64,000 bases of DNA from Burkholderia contaminans (lineage in GTDB: Bacteria > Pseudomonadota > Gammaproteobacteria > Burkholderiales > Burkholderiaceae): NCBI RefSeq assembly GCF_029633825.1, contig NZ_CP090641.1:1302001-1366000 (forward strand), written 5' to 3'. How positions within the stretch are numbered: position 1 is the stretch's first letter; every line of letters starts with the position of its first letter. The notes beneath the pieces were generated by a model. That model made no database searches. It saw nothing but the letters and a program-made list of their open reading frames with translations, and was not told the DNA's origin. Position numbers and translations under genes: made by a program. Below, in pieces: positions 21,339 through 35,136 of this stretch.

Positions 21339-21414
21339 TGGTGGAGGCAGACGGGATCGAACCGACGACCCCCTGCTTGCAAAGCAGGTGCTCTCCCAGC
21401 TGAGCTATGCCCCC
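21339..21414 (-). tRNA. alaT: tRNA-Ala (anticodon TGC)
   Basis: This 76-nt minus-strand gene begins GGGGGCATAGCTCAGCTGGG, has anticodon loop TTTGCAA and the GGTTCGATCCC T-arm, and ends with an encoded CCA. It is in the 16S-23S spacer. Confidence 0.98.
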
Positions 21415-21452
21415 ATGAGTACAGATTTGCCTCAGGTGTTACCGCCAGACAA

Positions 21453-21529
21453 TGGTGGGTCTGGTTGGATTCGAACCAACGACCCCCGCCTTATCAAGAC
21501 GGTGCTCTAACCGACTGAGCTACAGACCC
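21453..21529 (-). tRNA. ileT: tRNA-Ile (anticodon GAT)
   Basis: This 77-nt minus-strand gene begins GGGTCTGTAGCTCAGTCGGT, has anticodon GAT within CTTGATAAG and the GGTTCGAATCC T-arm, and ends with an encoded CCA. It directly follows 16S in the spacer. Confidence 0.98.
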
Positions 21530-21592
21530 CTGAGTCTGTCTTTAAATTTACAGCCGATAAGCGTGAGCGCTCAACTTTGCGAGAAGCTCTGG

Positions 21593-23124
<1,532 letters not shown>

Positions 23125-23300
23125 TAAACCTGTTACTGTTTTCGGTTCAGTTAAGAACCGGTCGCTCACTCAAAGCTGACAGGAATATGAATCACTTCAT
23201 AAACCTGACTTACTTTAGTGTGAGACTCTTGATACTTTCGCTATCTGATCCGAGGATCAGCTCGCTGCCATCAAGCGCCCACACTTATCGGCTGTTAATT

Positions 23301-23311
23301 TTTAAAGAGCA
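23301..23311 (-). promoter_or_regulatory. boxA antitermination site in the rrn leader
   Basis: The minus strand reads TGCTCTTTAAA, matching the start of boxA. It lies in the leader between the promoter (23371-23399) and 16S. The rest of the 23125-23570 stretch is leader and promoter sequence without a gene. Confidence 0.75.
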
Positions 23312-23370
23312 TTCTGCGAGGAACTTCGTGTTTCCCGGCAGCGCTGCGTTTTCAGCAGCAGAGAAGCGAG

Positions 23371-23399
23371 ATTATGAACCGTGTTTCGCAGTTCGTCAA
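23371..23399 (-). promoter_or_regulatory. rrn promoter (sigma-70 type)
   Basis: On the minus strand TTGACG (23394-23399) is followed by a 17-bp spacer and CATAAT (23371-23376). An A-rich GTAAAAAGTTG upstream could serve as an UP element. It lies about 250 bp before 16S, as expected for rrn P1. Confidence 0.8.
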
Positions 23400-23570
23400 C
23401 AACTTTTTACACTACATCGTTGCGACTGCGGGGCTCAACTTCCAGGCCGGCTGCGCGCTACAGACTGCTGCGCTCCACCAACCTTGCTTCCCTCTCCCGC
23501 GCCGCGTTTCCGTTAGCGCGAAAGAGGCGTGATTGTAGGCACCCGCTTCGATCTGCGCAAGGGGTTTCTC

Positions 23571-23614
23571 AAAAAATATAAGGCCCCGCACGCTACCGCG
23601 TGCGGGGCCTTATA
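23571..23614 (-). terminator. Strong intrinsic terminator after the phosphonate operon
   Basis: A perfect 17-bp stem (23598-23614 with 23577-23593) with a 4-nt loop is followed on the minus strand by TTTTTT (23571-23576). It lies 18 bp after the stop of the last phn-operon gene and insulates the rrn promoter from read-through. Confidence 0.92.
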
Positions 23615-23631
23615 TAGAAGCAGCCGAACCG

Positions 23632-24183
23632 TCAGGCTGCGCGCACCTGGCGCGCGACGATCTCCATATAGTGATCGAGATCCGGCGTCACCTTGCCTTC
23701 TTCCTTCGCCGTGTCGTCCCAGCGGCGCAGACGCAGTGCGTCCTCCGCGAACGGGCGCTGCATGAACGCCGCGGTCTCCTCTTCACTGAAGATGCCGCCC
23801 TGCAGCGCGAGGCTACGCACCGAGTCCGGCGACAGGCTCTCGAAGTAGCCGGCGTCCGTGCGGCACAGGCAGCGCTTCGCGTCGACGTGCAGCCGGATCG
23901 GCTCCAGTACCGCGTCGGAAAACAGCGGCCGCAGGAACGGCAGCACGTAATACTGATGCAGATCGTCGATCCCGCGCGCGCTCGGCGTCTCGCCCTGGCG
24001 ATTCAGCAGATGCCCGAGGTCATGCAGGAACGCCGCCGCGACCAGCGCTTCGTCAGCCCCCGCCTCTTCGGCCAGCAATCCGCTCTGCAATGCATGCTCG
24101 AGCTGCGTGACCGGCTCGCCGCTATAGGCCACATGGCCATGCTCACGATACAGCCCGTGGATCTCTTCCACCGTCAATGCCAT
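23632..24183 (-). CDS. phnZ: PhnZ-like HD-domain oxygenase of phosphonate operons
   Basis: This 183-residue HD-domain protein resembles PhnZ/TmpB, mixed-valence diiron oxygenases that cleave the C-P bond of 1-hydroxylated phosphonates. The N-terminal AYSGEPVTQLEHALQ keeps the Y..E pair and Gln-His region of PhnZ. HD is in AAFLHDLGHLL, and further His/Asp ligands are plausible in DLHQYY, RLHVDAK and PDLDHYM. It starts 4 bp after phnY and is the last gene of the operon. No partner 2-oxoglutarate hydroxylase (PhnY*/TmpA) gene is in this locus. The symbol indicates similarity only. Confidence 0.75.
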   Translation of the reverse strand: MALTVEEIHGLYREHGHVAYSGEPVTQLEHALQSGLLAEEAGADEALVAAAFLHDLGHLLNRQGETPSARGIDDLHQYYVLPFLRPLFSDAVLEPIRLHVDAKRCLCRTDAGYFESLSPDSVRSLALQGGIFSEEETAAFMQRPFAEDALRLRRWDDTAKEEGKVTPDLDHYMEIVARQVRAA

Positions 24184-24187
24184 TCAT

Positions 24188-27792
<3,605 letters not shown>

Positions 27793-27803
<11 letters not shown>

Positions 27804-28713
27804 CGTTTCCTCCCGTCGCACGCCGGTTCACCCGGCGATAAACCGCATACAGCGCCAGCGACAGCGCGAGCATCACGACCGCGCCGGCCGACGCGGTCGG
27901 CAGGTCGAGGTCGACCGTCGCGCTGCTGTAGATCGCAACCGGCAGCGTCACGAGCCGTGCGCTGCCGAGCACCAGCAGAATCCCGAATTCGTTCAATGTC
28001 AGCAGGAAGCACAGCACGGTGCCGGCGGCGATGCCCGGCCACGCGATCGGCAGCACGACACGGCGCGCCAGCATCCAGCCGGACGCGCCGAGGCTGCGCG
28101 CGGCTTCGATCAGCCGCAGGTCGAGCGTCGCGAACGACGCGAGCGTCGGGCGCACGACGAACGGCGTGTAGAACACGGTCTGCGCGAGGATCACGCCGCC
28201 TATGCCGAACAGGAAGTTCAGCGGCGGCTCCTCCAGATGAAACAGGTGCTGCAGCGCGATGCTGATCGAGCCTTGCGAGCCGTACAGGAAGATCAGCGTG
28301 AACGCGACGAGGAACGACGGGAACGCGACGTACAGTTCCAGGAAACGCGTGACGAGCGATGCGCCGGGAAACGGCTTGAAGAACAGCAGCGCGGCCAGCA
28401 GCACGCCGAGCACCGACGCGGTGCCGGCGCTCGCGAACAGCACGCCGAGTGTGGTCAGCAGCACGCCGCGGGTATCGGGGTTGCCGAAGAACGTGCGGTA
28501 CGCCGCAAAACTCAGCCCGTGGTCGCCCGACACGCTCAGCAGCACGAGCCGCACCAGCGGATAGACGACGAGCGGGCCCAGCAGGATGATCGCGAGCGCG
28601 GCCAGGTGCAGGTCACCCATGCGCTTGCGGCGCCGCGCGGCGGCGGCGTGCGCGGCGGCCGATGCGAGCACGTGCGGCGGCAGGCCGGCTTCAGGGCTCG
28701 ATAAGGACGACAT
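27793..28713 (-). CDS. phnU: 2-AEP ABC transporter, permease subunit
   Basis: This 306-residue permease has about six helices and an EAA loop (IEAARSLGASGWMLARRVVL). ATG 28713 is chosen because GAGG precedes it; the longer open frame to 28812 lacks similarity. It overlaps phnT by 23 bp at its start and phnV by 11 bp at its end, fitting a tightly coupled transporter operon. Confidence 0.9.
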
Positions 28714-29806
28714 CGTCTGCCTCGCAATGCAGGGAAACGCGCGCACCGCGCTCGGGAGCCGCGCCGCGGCCGCGTTGCATCGTGACGCGCACGGGCTCGT
28801 CGGGGGCTGCATCGATCGTGACCGCGATCGACAGGTCCGCGCCCTGCCATTCGACGGACGACACCGTGCCGTGCAGCCCGCCCGCGGCCAGCGGCATCAG
28901 GGTCAGGCGCTCGGGGCGCACACAGGCCACCTTGCCGCGCACTTCGTGGCGCGGATCGCCGAGCGGGAAGATCACGTGCGGCGGCAGCAGGTTCGCCGGG
29001 CCGAGATAGCGTGCGACGTAGCCGTCCTGCGGCGCGTCGTACAGCTGCTGCGGCGTACCGAGCTGCGCAATGTGGCCGTCGCGCATCAGCAGCGCGCGAT
29101 CGGACAGCACGAGTGCGTCGTCGCGGTCGTGCGTCACGCAGACGACGGTCAGGTTCGGCAGGCGCTCGTGCAGCGCCTTCAGTTCGCTGCGCACCGACGC
29201 GCGCAGGTTGGCGTCGAGCGCCGACAGCGGTTCGTCGAGCAGCAGCACGTCCGGCTCGATCACGAGCGCGCGCGCCAGCGCGACGCGCTGCTGCATCCCG
29301 CCCGACAGTTGCGCGGGCAGGTGATGGCCCGCATCGCCGAGCTGCACGAGCTTCAGCGCATCGGCGACGCGGCGCGTCACTTCCGACGACGCCATGCCGC
29401 GTGCGCGCAGCCCGAATGCGACGTTCTCGAACACCGTCAGGTGCGGGAACAGCGCGTAATTCTGGAACAGCAGACCGAGATTGCGCTTGTGCGGCGGCGC
29501 ATAGGTCAGGTCGCGTCCGGCCACGGTCAGCGTGCCGGTCAGGCCGTCGGCCTTCACGAACCCGGCGATGAAGCGCAGCAGCGTGGTCTTGCCGCAGCCG
29601 CTCTTGCCGAGCACGGTCAGAAATTCACCGGCACCGATCGACAGCGACAGATCTTCCAGCACCGTGCGTGCGCCGTAGCGCACGCTCAGGTGCTCGATCT
29701 GCACGCCGCCCGGCGCGCCGGACCGCAGCGTTGCCTGCGGTTCGGCGGCGCCGAATGCGCCGGGATGGGTCAGGGTGGTTTCCACCGGGTTCATCCTCTT
29801 GCTCAC
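28691..29806 (-). CDS. phnT: 2-AEP ABC transporter, ATPase subunit
   Basis: This 371-residue ABC ATPase of the spermidine/iron (PotA/FbpC) class shows Walker A GKSGCGKTT, the Q-loop LLFQNYALFPHLT, signature LSGGMQQRVALARAL and Walker B VLLLDEPLSALD. A C-terminal TOBE-like regulatory domain follows. The frame opens with GTG 29806; ATG 29794 is the alternative, but AAGAGG then lies too close. It powers PhnUV. Confidence 0.92.
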   Translation of the reverse strand: MSKRMNPVETTLTHPGAFGAAEPQATLRSGAPGGVQIEHLSVRYGARTVLEDLSLSIGAGEFLTVLGKSGCGKTTLLRFIAGFVKADGLTGTLTVAGRDLTYAPPHKRNLGLLFQNYALFPHLTVFENVAFGLRARGMASSEVTRRVADALKLVQLGDAGHHLPAQLSGGMQQRVALARALVIEPDVLLLDEPLSALDANLRASVRSELKALHERLPNLTVVCVTHDRDDALVLSDRALLMRDGHIAQLGTPQQLYDAPQDGYVARYLGPANLLPPHVIFPLGDPRHEVRGKVACVRPERLTLMPLAAGGLHGTVSSVEWQGADLSIAVTIDAAPDEPVRVTMQRGRGAAPERGARVSLHCEADDVVLIEP

Positions 29807-29828
29807 AAATACAGGCGGCGTGCGCCGA

Positions 29829-30917
29829 TCACTTCGGCTTGACGACGTCGAGCTGCTTGCCCGAGCTGCCGATCACGTCCTTCTTCCAGCGCTCGATCCA
29901 TACCGGCTTCTTCGCCATCACCTGGGCCCAGTCGACCGGGATCAGCTTCACGCCCGCGATCGCCTTCTTGACCGCTTCGCCGTTCTTGCCGGCTAGCGGC
30001 ACGTCCGTGCGGCCCGGGATGCCGTACATGTCCGGCACCTTCGACTGCACTTCCGTCGACATCAGGTAGTCGATCAGCTTCTTGCCGGCGTCCTGGTTCG
30101 GGCCGCTCTTGATCAGGCCAATGCCGTACGGGAGCTGGAACGTGGTCGGCTGGTCGCCTTCCTTCGCGGCCAGGAAGATCGGCTTGACGGACAGCGCGCC
30201 GTGTTCGGCATCGTCGAGGTCCATCTGCAGGTCGCCGTTCGCGACGCTGATTTCGTTACGCGACAGCAGCACGTTCAGGTAGCCCGTGCCCTTCGTGTGG
30301 AACTTCACGCTCTGCGACAGCTTCGCGAGATAGTCGAACGCCTTGTCCTCGCCCATCAGCGACGTCGTCAGGATCAGCACGGCCATCCCGTCGCCGGCGG
30401 TGGCCGGGTTCGAGTACGCGACCTTGCCGGCATAGGCCGGAGCGAGCAGATCGGCGAACGTCTTCGGCTGGTTCTTCACGACGTCCGGGTTGATCGCGAA
30501 CGAGAAGTAGTTGTTCACGAACGTCGCCCACGTGCCGTCTTCAGCCTTCGCGATGGCCGGCACGTTCTTGTAGTTCACGCTCTGGTACGGCTGCAGCAGG
30601 CCCATCTGGCCAGCTTGCTGAATGAACGGCGGCAGCGTGACGATCACGTCGGCCTTCGGGGAATTCTTCTCGATGTTCGCGCGGTTGACGACTTCACCGC
30701 TGCCCGCCGTCACGATGTTGACCTTGACGCCTTCCTTCTTCTCGAAAGCCGGCAGCACATCGCGATAGAGGTTCTCGAGACCGTCTGCCGTATACAGCAC
30801 GACCGCGCTCGCCGCATGGGCGGGCAGCGCGGCGCCCATCAGACCGGCGACGCTGGCGGCCAGCGCAAGCTTGCGGAACGCACCGGCAGCGGTGCGCGAG
30901 GGTTTCTGCAGTGTCAT
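29829..30917 (-). CDS. phnS: 2-AEP ABC transporter, periplasmic binding protein
   Basis: This 362-residue protein has a clear signal peptide (basic start, hydrophobic LALAASVAGLMGAALP, cleavage after AHA). The mature part resembles iron/2-AEP-type extracellular solute-binding proteins (VVLYTADGLENLYRDVLPAF). ATG 30917 follows GGAGAAG. It is the first gene of the minus-strand phosphonate operon and is divergent from phnW. Specificity is inferred from the operon. Confidence 0.92.
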   Translation of the reverse strand: MTLQKPSRTAAGAFRKLALAASVAGLMGAALPAHAASAVVLYTADGLENLYRDVLPAFEKKEGVKVNIVTAGSGEVVNRANIEKNSPKADVIVTLPPFIQQAGQMGLLQPYQSVNYKNVPAIAKAEDGTWATFVNNYFSFAINPDVVKNQPKTFADLLAPAYAGKVAYSNPATAGDGMAVLILTTSLMGEDKAFDYLAKLSQSVKFHTKGTGYLNVLLSRNEISVANGDLQMDLDDAEHGALSVKPIFLAAKEGDQPTTFQLPYGIGLIKSGPNQDAGKKLIDYLMSTEVQSKVPDMYGIPGRTDVPLAGKNGEAVKKAIAGVKLIPVDWAQVMAKKPVWIERWKKDVIGSSGKQLDVVKPK

Positions 30918-31060
30918 CAGACTTCTCCGTAGGCGGAACACCAAATGGCCGGGGCACGATCCGGCTCTCCTGTTATCTCCGGGCGAGGCCGATCGACGGC
31001 CCGCCTCGCTACCGCGCCGAGGTGAGGTTTCGCGCGGCAAGCGAAGGATCACAGCGTTCG

Positions 31061-31078
31061 ATGACAAACCCGTGACGA
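31061..31078 (-). promoter_or_regulatory. Candidate Pho box between phnS and phnW
   Basis: The minus strand reads TCGTCAC-GGGT-TTGTCAT. This is the 7-4-7 layout of a PhoB site (consensus CTGTCAT halves) with a few mismatches. It lies about 145 bp before phnS and about 100 bp before phnW. No dedicated phn regulator gene is seen next to the locus. Confidence 0.4.
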
Positions 31079-31176
31079 ATGCGGCAATTTCCAAAAAATG
31101 ACACATTTTGCCAATATCATGCAAGTCATTCAGAAATGCTTTCCGGCGTTTCTTCCGACCTTTGCAGAGGAAAACC

Positions 31177-32286
31177 ATGTCCGATCCGATTCTTCTTACG
31201 CCTGGCCCGCTCACCACGTCCGCCACAACACGCCACGCAATGCAACATGACTGGGGCTCGTGGGATGCCGCTTTCAACCAACTGACGGCCAGCGTCTGTG
31301 CGGATCTCGTCGCGATCGCGCACGGCGGCGACGAGTACGTGTGCGTGCCGATGCAGGGCAGCGGCACGTTCTCGGTGGAAGCCGCGCTCGGCACGCTGGT
31401 GCCGCGTGACGACGTCGTGCTGGTGCCCGACAACGGCGCGTACTGCGCGCGCATCCTGAAGATCCTCGGCCGGCTCGGTGTCGAAGCAATCGCGTTGCCG
31501 TTCGGCGAGGACGCGGCCGTCGATCCGGCCGCGATCGAAGCCGCGTTCGTGCGCGAGCCGCGCATCACGCACGTCGCGCAGGTGCACCTGGAGACGAGCG
31601 CCGGCATCCTGAACCCGCTCGACGACATCGCCGCCGTGTGCCGACGCCACGGCAAGCGGCTGATCGTCGACGCGATGAGCTCGTTCGGCGCGCTGCCGAT
31701 CACGCTGGCCGGCAGCGGCATCGATGCGCTGATCTCGGCGAGCGGCAAATGCCTGGAAGGCGTGCCGGGGATGGGATTCGCGATCGTGCGGCGCGACGCG
31801 CTCGACGCGAGCGAAGGCAACTCGCCGTCGCTCGCGCTCGATCTCCACGATCAGTACGCGTACCTGCGCAAGACGGGCCAGTGGCGCTTCACGCCGCCGA
31901 CACACGTGATCGCCGCGCTGCGCGCCGCGCTCGACCAGTATCTCGCCGAAGGCGGCCAGCCGGCACGCGGCGCGCGCTATGTGGACAACTGCCGGACGCT
32001 GGTCGAATCGATGCACGCGCTCGGCTTCACGCCGTTCCTCGATGCGAGCGTGCAGGCGCCGGTGATCGTCACGTTCCACGCGCCCGACCACCCGGCCTAC
32101 GATTTCCGCCGCTTCTACGACGCGGTGCGCGACGCGGGCTTCATCCTGTATCCGGGCAAGCTCACGCAGCTCGAAACGTTCCGCGTCGGCTGCATCGGCG
32201 CAATCGACTCGAACGATATCCGTCGCGCGGTCGCGGCCATTGCGCAGGCGGTCGAATCGCTCGGCATCGCGGTGCAGCGCGCGTAA
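31177..32286 (+). CDS. phnW: 2-aminoethylphosphonate-pyruvate transaminase
   Basis: This 369-residue class-V PLP aminotransferase converts 2-AEP and pyruvate to phosphonoacetaldehyde and alanine. It opens with the typical [20 protein letters not shown]. The PLP-binding Lys is in [14 protein letters not shown], and the cofactor Asp is in [16 protein letters not shown] 31177 follows AGAGG; the open frame begins at 31108. It is divergent from phnS and first in the catabolic pathway completed by phnY and phnA. An insertion sequence begins 52 bp downstream without disrupting it. Confidence 0.95.
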   Translation: MSDPILLTPGPLTTSATTRHAMQHDWGSWDAAFNQLTASVCADLVAIAHGGDEYVCVPMQGSGTFSVEAALGTLVPRDDVVLVPDNGAYCARILKILGRLGVEAIALPFGEDAAVDPAAIEAAFVREPRITHVAQVHLETSAGILNPLDDIAAVCRRHGKRLIVDAMSSFGALPITLAGSGIDALISASGKCLEGVPGMGFAIVRRDALDASEGNSPSLALDLHDQYAYLRKTGQWRFTPPTHVIAALRAALDQYLAEGGQPARGARYVDNCRTLVESMHALGFTPFLDASVQAPVIVTFHAPDHPAYDFRRFYDAVRDAGFILYPGKLTQLETFRVGCIGAIDSNDIRRAVAAIAQAVESLGIAVQRA

Positions 32287-32352
32287 GCGCCGTGCCACGC
32301 CAGCCGGCGGAGCCGCCGGCACGCGCATGCAAAAATCTATGGTCAGCCCGAT

Positions 32353-32598
32353 TTTTGCAAGCGAGGCAGTGTTGACCTAAAGTGGACTTGCTCGAATCTA
32401 TCCGGGGTCGCGGATGGGAAAGATCCCGCCCCATGATGGGAGCCGCGCCGGGCAAACCTCAAAAAGCCCACAGCATTGAGGTGCTGTTTTTTGTGTCAGG
32501 TTACTTGCCCGGCCGTTGAGTCGTTTATGCCTTCACGTATCTCGCGTCGCAAAACCAGAGGTGACTACTGAAACTGAAGCCGTAAGCGATAGGAAGCG
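32353..32598 (-). ncRNA. Candidate bridge RNA (seekRNA) region of the IS1111-type element
   Basis: This non-coding tail follows the transposase gene, where IS1111-group elements encode their target-choosing RNA. On the minus strand a long imperfect stem pairs 32498-32513 with 32447-32459. An inner hairpin (ACAGCA at 32482-32487 pairing with 32470-32475 on that strand) is flanked by A- and T-runs. A further GC-rich segment with a short hairpin (about 32410-32445) follows. RNA boundaries and guide loops cannot be fixed without relatives. Confidence 0.45.
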
Positions 32599-33624
32599 TC
32601 AGACTGAGGGAACAGCCTCGATGCTCCGGTAGTGTGTCCCTTTGGCGAGGATGGCCCAGGCGATCCTCGCCAGTTTGTTGGCCAGGGCACAGGCCACCAC
32701 GTTCGAGTGTCGCCGCGCCAACAGGCTGCGAATCCAGACGCCCAATGCATCCGTGCGGTGCTCGATGCGCTGCATGATGGCCCGCGCACATTGCACCAGC
32801 AATCGTCGCAGTTCCTTGTCGCCACGCTTGCTGATGCCCAGTAGCGTTGGTTTGCCGCCGGTGCTGTACTGCCGCGGCACCAGACCAACCGAAGCTGCAA
32901 ACTGCCTTGCTGAGCCATATTGCTGGGCATCGCCCAACTCAGACATCAACACGCTGGCGGTCATCGGGCCAATGCCAGGAATCTCGAGCAGTCGTTCACT
33001 GCGTTCATCCTCGTGTAGCTGGGTAAGCAACTCACGTTCGAGCTGGTGGATCTGCTCGTCCAGATACTTGAAGTGCGCCTGCAAACGTTCGAGCACGACC
33101 ACCAGCCTCGGCGGCAACGATTCTGCCTCGAGCACGGCAGGCAGTCGCCGGATCACTGCCATGCCGCGCGGCAAGCTGATACCGAACTCCAACAGAAACG
33201 CATGAATCTGATTGATCGTGCCGGTGCGGTCACGCACCAGCCGCTCGCGCACACGGTGCAAGGCTGAAACGATTTGCTGGGCTTCGTTGTGCGGGCTCAC
33301 GAAACGCATGCTCGAACGAGCGGCTGCTTCGCAGATCGCCTGGGCGTCCGCGAAATCGTTCTTGTTGCCTTGCCGGAACGGTTTGACGAATTGCGGAGAA
33401 ATCAGCTTGGCCTCATGGCCCAGCGCTTGAAGTCGACGTGCGATCCAGTGAGCACCGGCGCAGGCCTCCATGACCACAATGCAACGCGGAAAATTGCCCA
33501 GCAGCGTGAACATCTGGCTACGCGTGAGCTTTTTACGGAACACCATCCTGCCTGACGCATCCTGTCCATGCAGGTGGAAGCAGTGCTTGCCGAGATCGAT
33601 TCCGATCAGCGATACCGTGTCCAT
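32599..33624 (-). CDS. IS110 family transposase (DEDD recombinase)
   Basis: This 341-residue protein has the RuvC-like DEDD domain: D10 in IGIDLGKHCFHLHG, E53 in VVMEACAGAHW, and D90/D93 in NKNDFADAQAI. A C-terminal Transposase_20 domain follows (LLEIPGIGPMTASVLMSELG). The conserved Ser of this family lies in VGLVPRQYSTGGK. ATG 33624 follows TGGAGGG. The frame is intact with no stop or shift, so the element may be active. Confidence 0.95.
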   Translation of the reverse strand: MDTVSLIGIDLGKHCFHLHGQDASGRMVFRKKLTRSQMFTLLGNFPRCIVVMEACAGAHWIARRLQALGHEAKLISPQFVKPFRQGNKNDFADAQAICEAAARSSMRFVSPHNEAQQIVSALHRVRERLVRDRTGTINQIHAFLLEFGISLPRGMAVIRRLPAVLEAESLPPRLVVVLERLQAHFKYLDEQIHQLERELLTQLHEDERSERLLEIPGIGPMTASVLMSELGDAQQYGSARQFAASVGLVPRQYSTGGKPTLLGISKRGDKELRRLLVQCARAIMQRIEHRTDALGVWIRSLLARRHSNVVACALANKLARIAWAILAKGTHYRSIEAVPSV

Positions 33625-33698
33625 GATGGCCCTCCAGAAGGACAAAATCCTCACTCAGCGTAGTCCACTGAGTGAGGATCGGGCTGACCATCCTATTA

Positions 33699-33726
33699 AG
33701 CCCGGCGGCCTTGCGGCTGCCGGGCT
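33699..33726. terminator. GC-rich hairpin beyond the IS, possible terminator
   Basis: AGCCCGGC (33699-33706) pairs with GCCGGGCT (33719-33726), with an inner GCC/GGC pair. The U-tract is weak in both directions (TTAATAGG on the minus strand). It lies 30 bp after the quinate-type MFS stop and may have served phnW as well before the IS inserted. Confidence 0.45.
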
Positions 33727-33755
33727 AACGCACAGGAACTGCGTGGAGCAGGTGC

Positions 33756-35099
33756 TTACAGCTCGATTCGCTTGATGTCGCCGACGACGAAGATGTACGA
33801 CGCCGCGCCGACCAGCGCGATCACGCCGATGAACACGAGCGCGCCGACAAACGACCCGGTCGATGCGACGATGAAGCCGACCACGAGCGGCGTCACGATC
33901 CCCGCGAGGTTCGCCGCGAAGTTGAAGATGCCGCCCGTAACGCCGAGCAGGCCGTCCGGTGCGATGTCCGACACGAGCGTCCAGCCGAGTGCGGCCATCC
34001 CCTGCGCGAAGAATGCGACCGACATGATCGCGATCACGGCCTCGTTGCTCTGCACGTAGTTCGCGAGAATGATCGTCGATGCGAGCAGCAGGCCCGCGAT
34101 GATCGGCAGCTTGCGCGCGAGGTTGGCGGACTTGCCGCGACGCAGCAGCCAGTCGGAGAAGATCCCGCCGAACATCACGCCGACCGACGCGGCGATGAAC
34201 GGCATCACCGCGAAGAAGCCGATCTTCAGCCAGCCCATGTGGCGTTCGGTGGCGAGGTAGGTCGGGAACCAGGTCAGGAAGAACACGAGCGTCGAGTTGC
34301 CGGCGAACTGGCCGAGGCAGATGCCCGCGAGCTGGCGCTTCTTCACCAGTTGGCCGACCATCGACCAGCTGAACTTGGCCTGCGCCGGCTTGTCGCCCTT
34401 GTCACCGCTCTTGCGCGCACCGTGCACGAGACCGCCGCCCGCCTCGATATAGGCCAGCTCCTCCGAATTCGCACCCGGATGGTTGCGCGGTTCGTGATAG
34501 AACTTCCACCAGACCAGGCCGAACACGATACCCACCGCGCCGACGACCCAGAACAGCGAGCGCCAGCCGAACGCACCCATCAGCGCGAACAGCACCGGGC
34601 TGAAGAACGCGAGGCCGATGTACTCGCCGACGGTGTAGGTACCCGTCGCCATCGCACGCTCGTTCTGCGGGAACCACGTCGCGACGACACGGCTGTTGGT
34701 CGGGAAGCATGGCGCTTCCGTCACGCCGAGACCGAGCCGGCAAGCGAGCAGCGTCGCGACGCCCGGCACGAAGCCTTGCAGGAACGTGCACAGCGACCAC
34801 AGCGTCATCGACCAGTAATAGGTGATCTTGCTGCCGAAGCGGTCGAGGAACAGGCCGCCGGGAACCTGCATCGCGACATACGTCCACGAAAACGCGGAAA
34901 ACATGATGCCCATCACGGCCGCGTTGATGCCGAGCTCCTTGGTGAGCTGCGGCGCAGCCACCCCCAGCACGGTGCGGTCGAGATAGTTGATCATCGTGCC
35001 GATCGCGAGCAGCGCGAGAATCTTGTAGCGCGCCGAAGTGCGCCGGACGGTGCCGGACGCCTGCGCCGGCGCGGCGCTCGTGTGGGTGGTGTGCTGCAT
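33756..35099 (-). CDS. MFS transporter (anion:cation symporter type), likely quinate/shikimate uptake
   Basis: This 447-residue, 12-helix protein belongs to the ACS-type MFS group: ALLAIGTMINYLDRTVLGVA (first helix), GGLFLDRFGSK (loop 2-3) and LGLGVTEAPCFPTNSRVVAT. Relatives import sugar acids and aromatic or alicyclic acids. ATG 35099 follows AGGAGAC. It is last in a minus-strand operon with aroE- and aroQ-like genes and faces the divergent quiC, so quinate or shikimate is the likely substrate. Confidence 0.88.
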   Translation of the reverse strand: MQHTTHTSAAPAQASGTVRRTSARYKILALLAIGTMINYLDRTVLGVAAPQLTKELGINAAVMGIMFSAFSWTYVAMQVPGGLFLDRFGSKITYYWSMTLWSLCTFLQGFVPGVATLLACRLGLGVTEAPCFPTNSRVVATWFPQNERAMATGTYTVGEYIGLAFFSPVLFALMGAFGWRSLFWVVGAVGIVFGLVWWKFYHEPRNHPGANSEELAYIEAGGGLVHGARKSGDKGDKPAQAKFSWSMVGQLVKKRQLAGICLGQFAGNSTLVFFLTWFPTYLATERHMGWLKIGFFAVMPFIAASVGVMFGGIFSDWLLRRGKSANLARKLPIIAGLLLASTIILANYVQSNEAVIAIMSVAFFAQGMAALGWTLVSDIAPDGLLGVTGGIFNFAANLAGIVTPLVVGFIVASTGSFVGALVFIGVIALVGAASYIFVVGDIKRIEL

Positions 35100-35136
35100 G
35101 GTCGTCTCCTGGTCTCTTTCTGTGTCTGTAAGGGGG

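Larger units (their letters stand above)
32339..33691 (-). mobile_element. IS110-family insertion sequence (IS1111-group features)
   Basis: A transposase gene is flanked by perfect 14-bp inverted repeats, ATGGTCAGCCCGAT (32339-32352) and ATCGGGCTGACCAT (33678-33691). Short, probably subterminal repeats mark the IS1111 group; classical IS110 members lack them. No target duplication is obvious, as expected. About 55 bp lie upstream of the transposase and about 245 bp of non-coding DNA downstream. The upstream end also holds a perfect 12-bp hairpin (33647-33658 with 33668-33679). True ends may lie a few bases outside the repeats. The element sits between phnW and the quinate operon. Confidence 0.88.
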
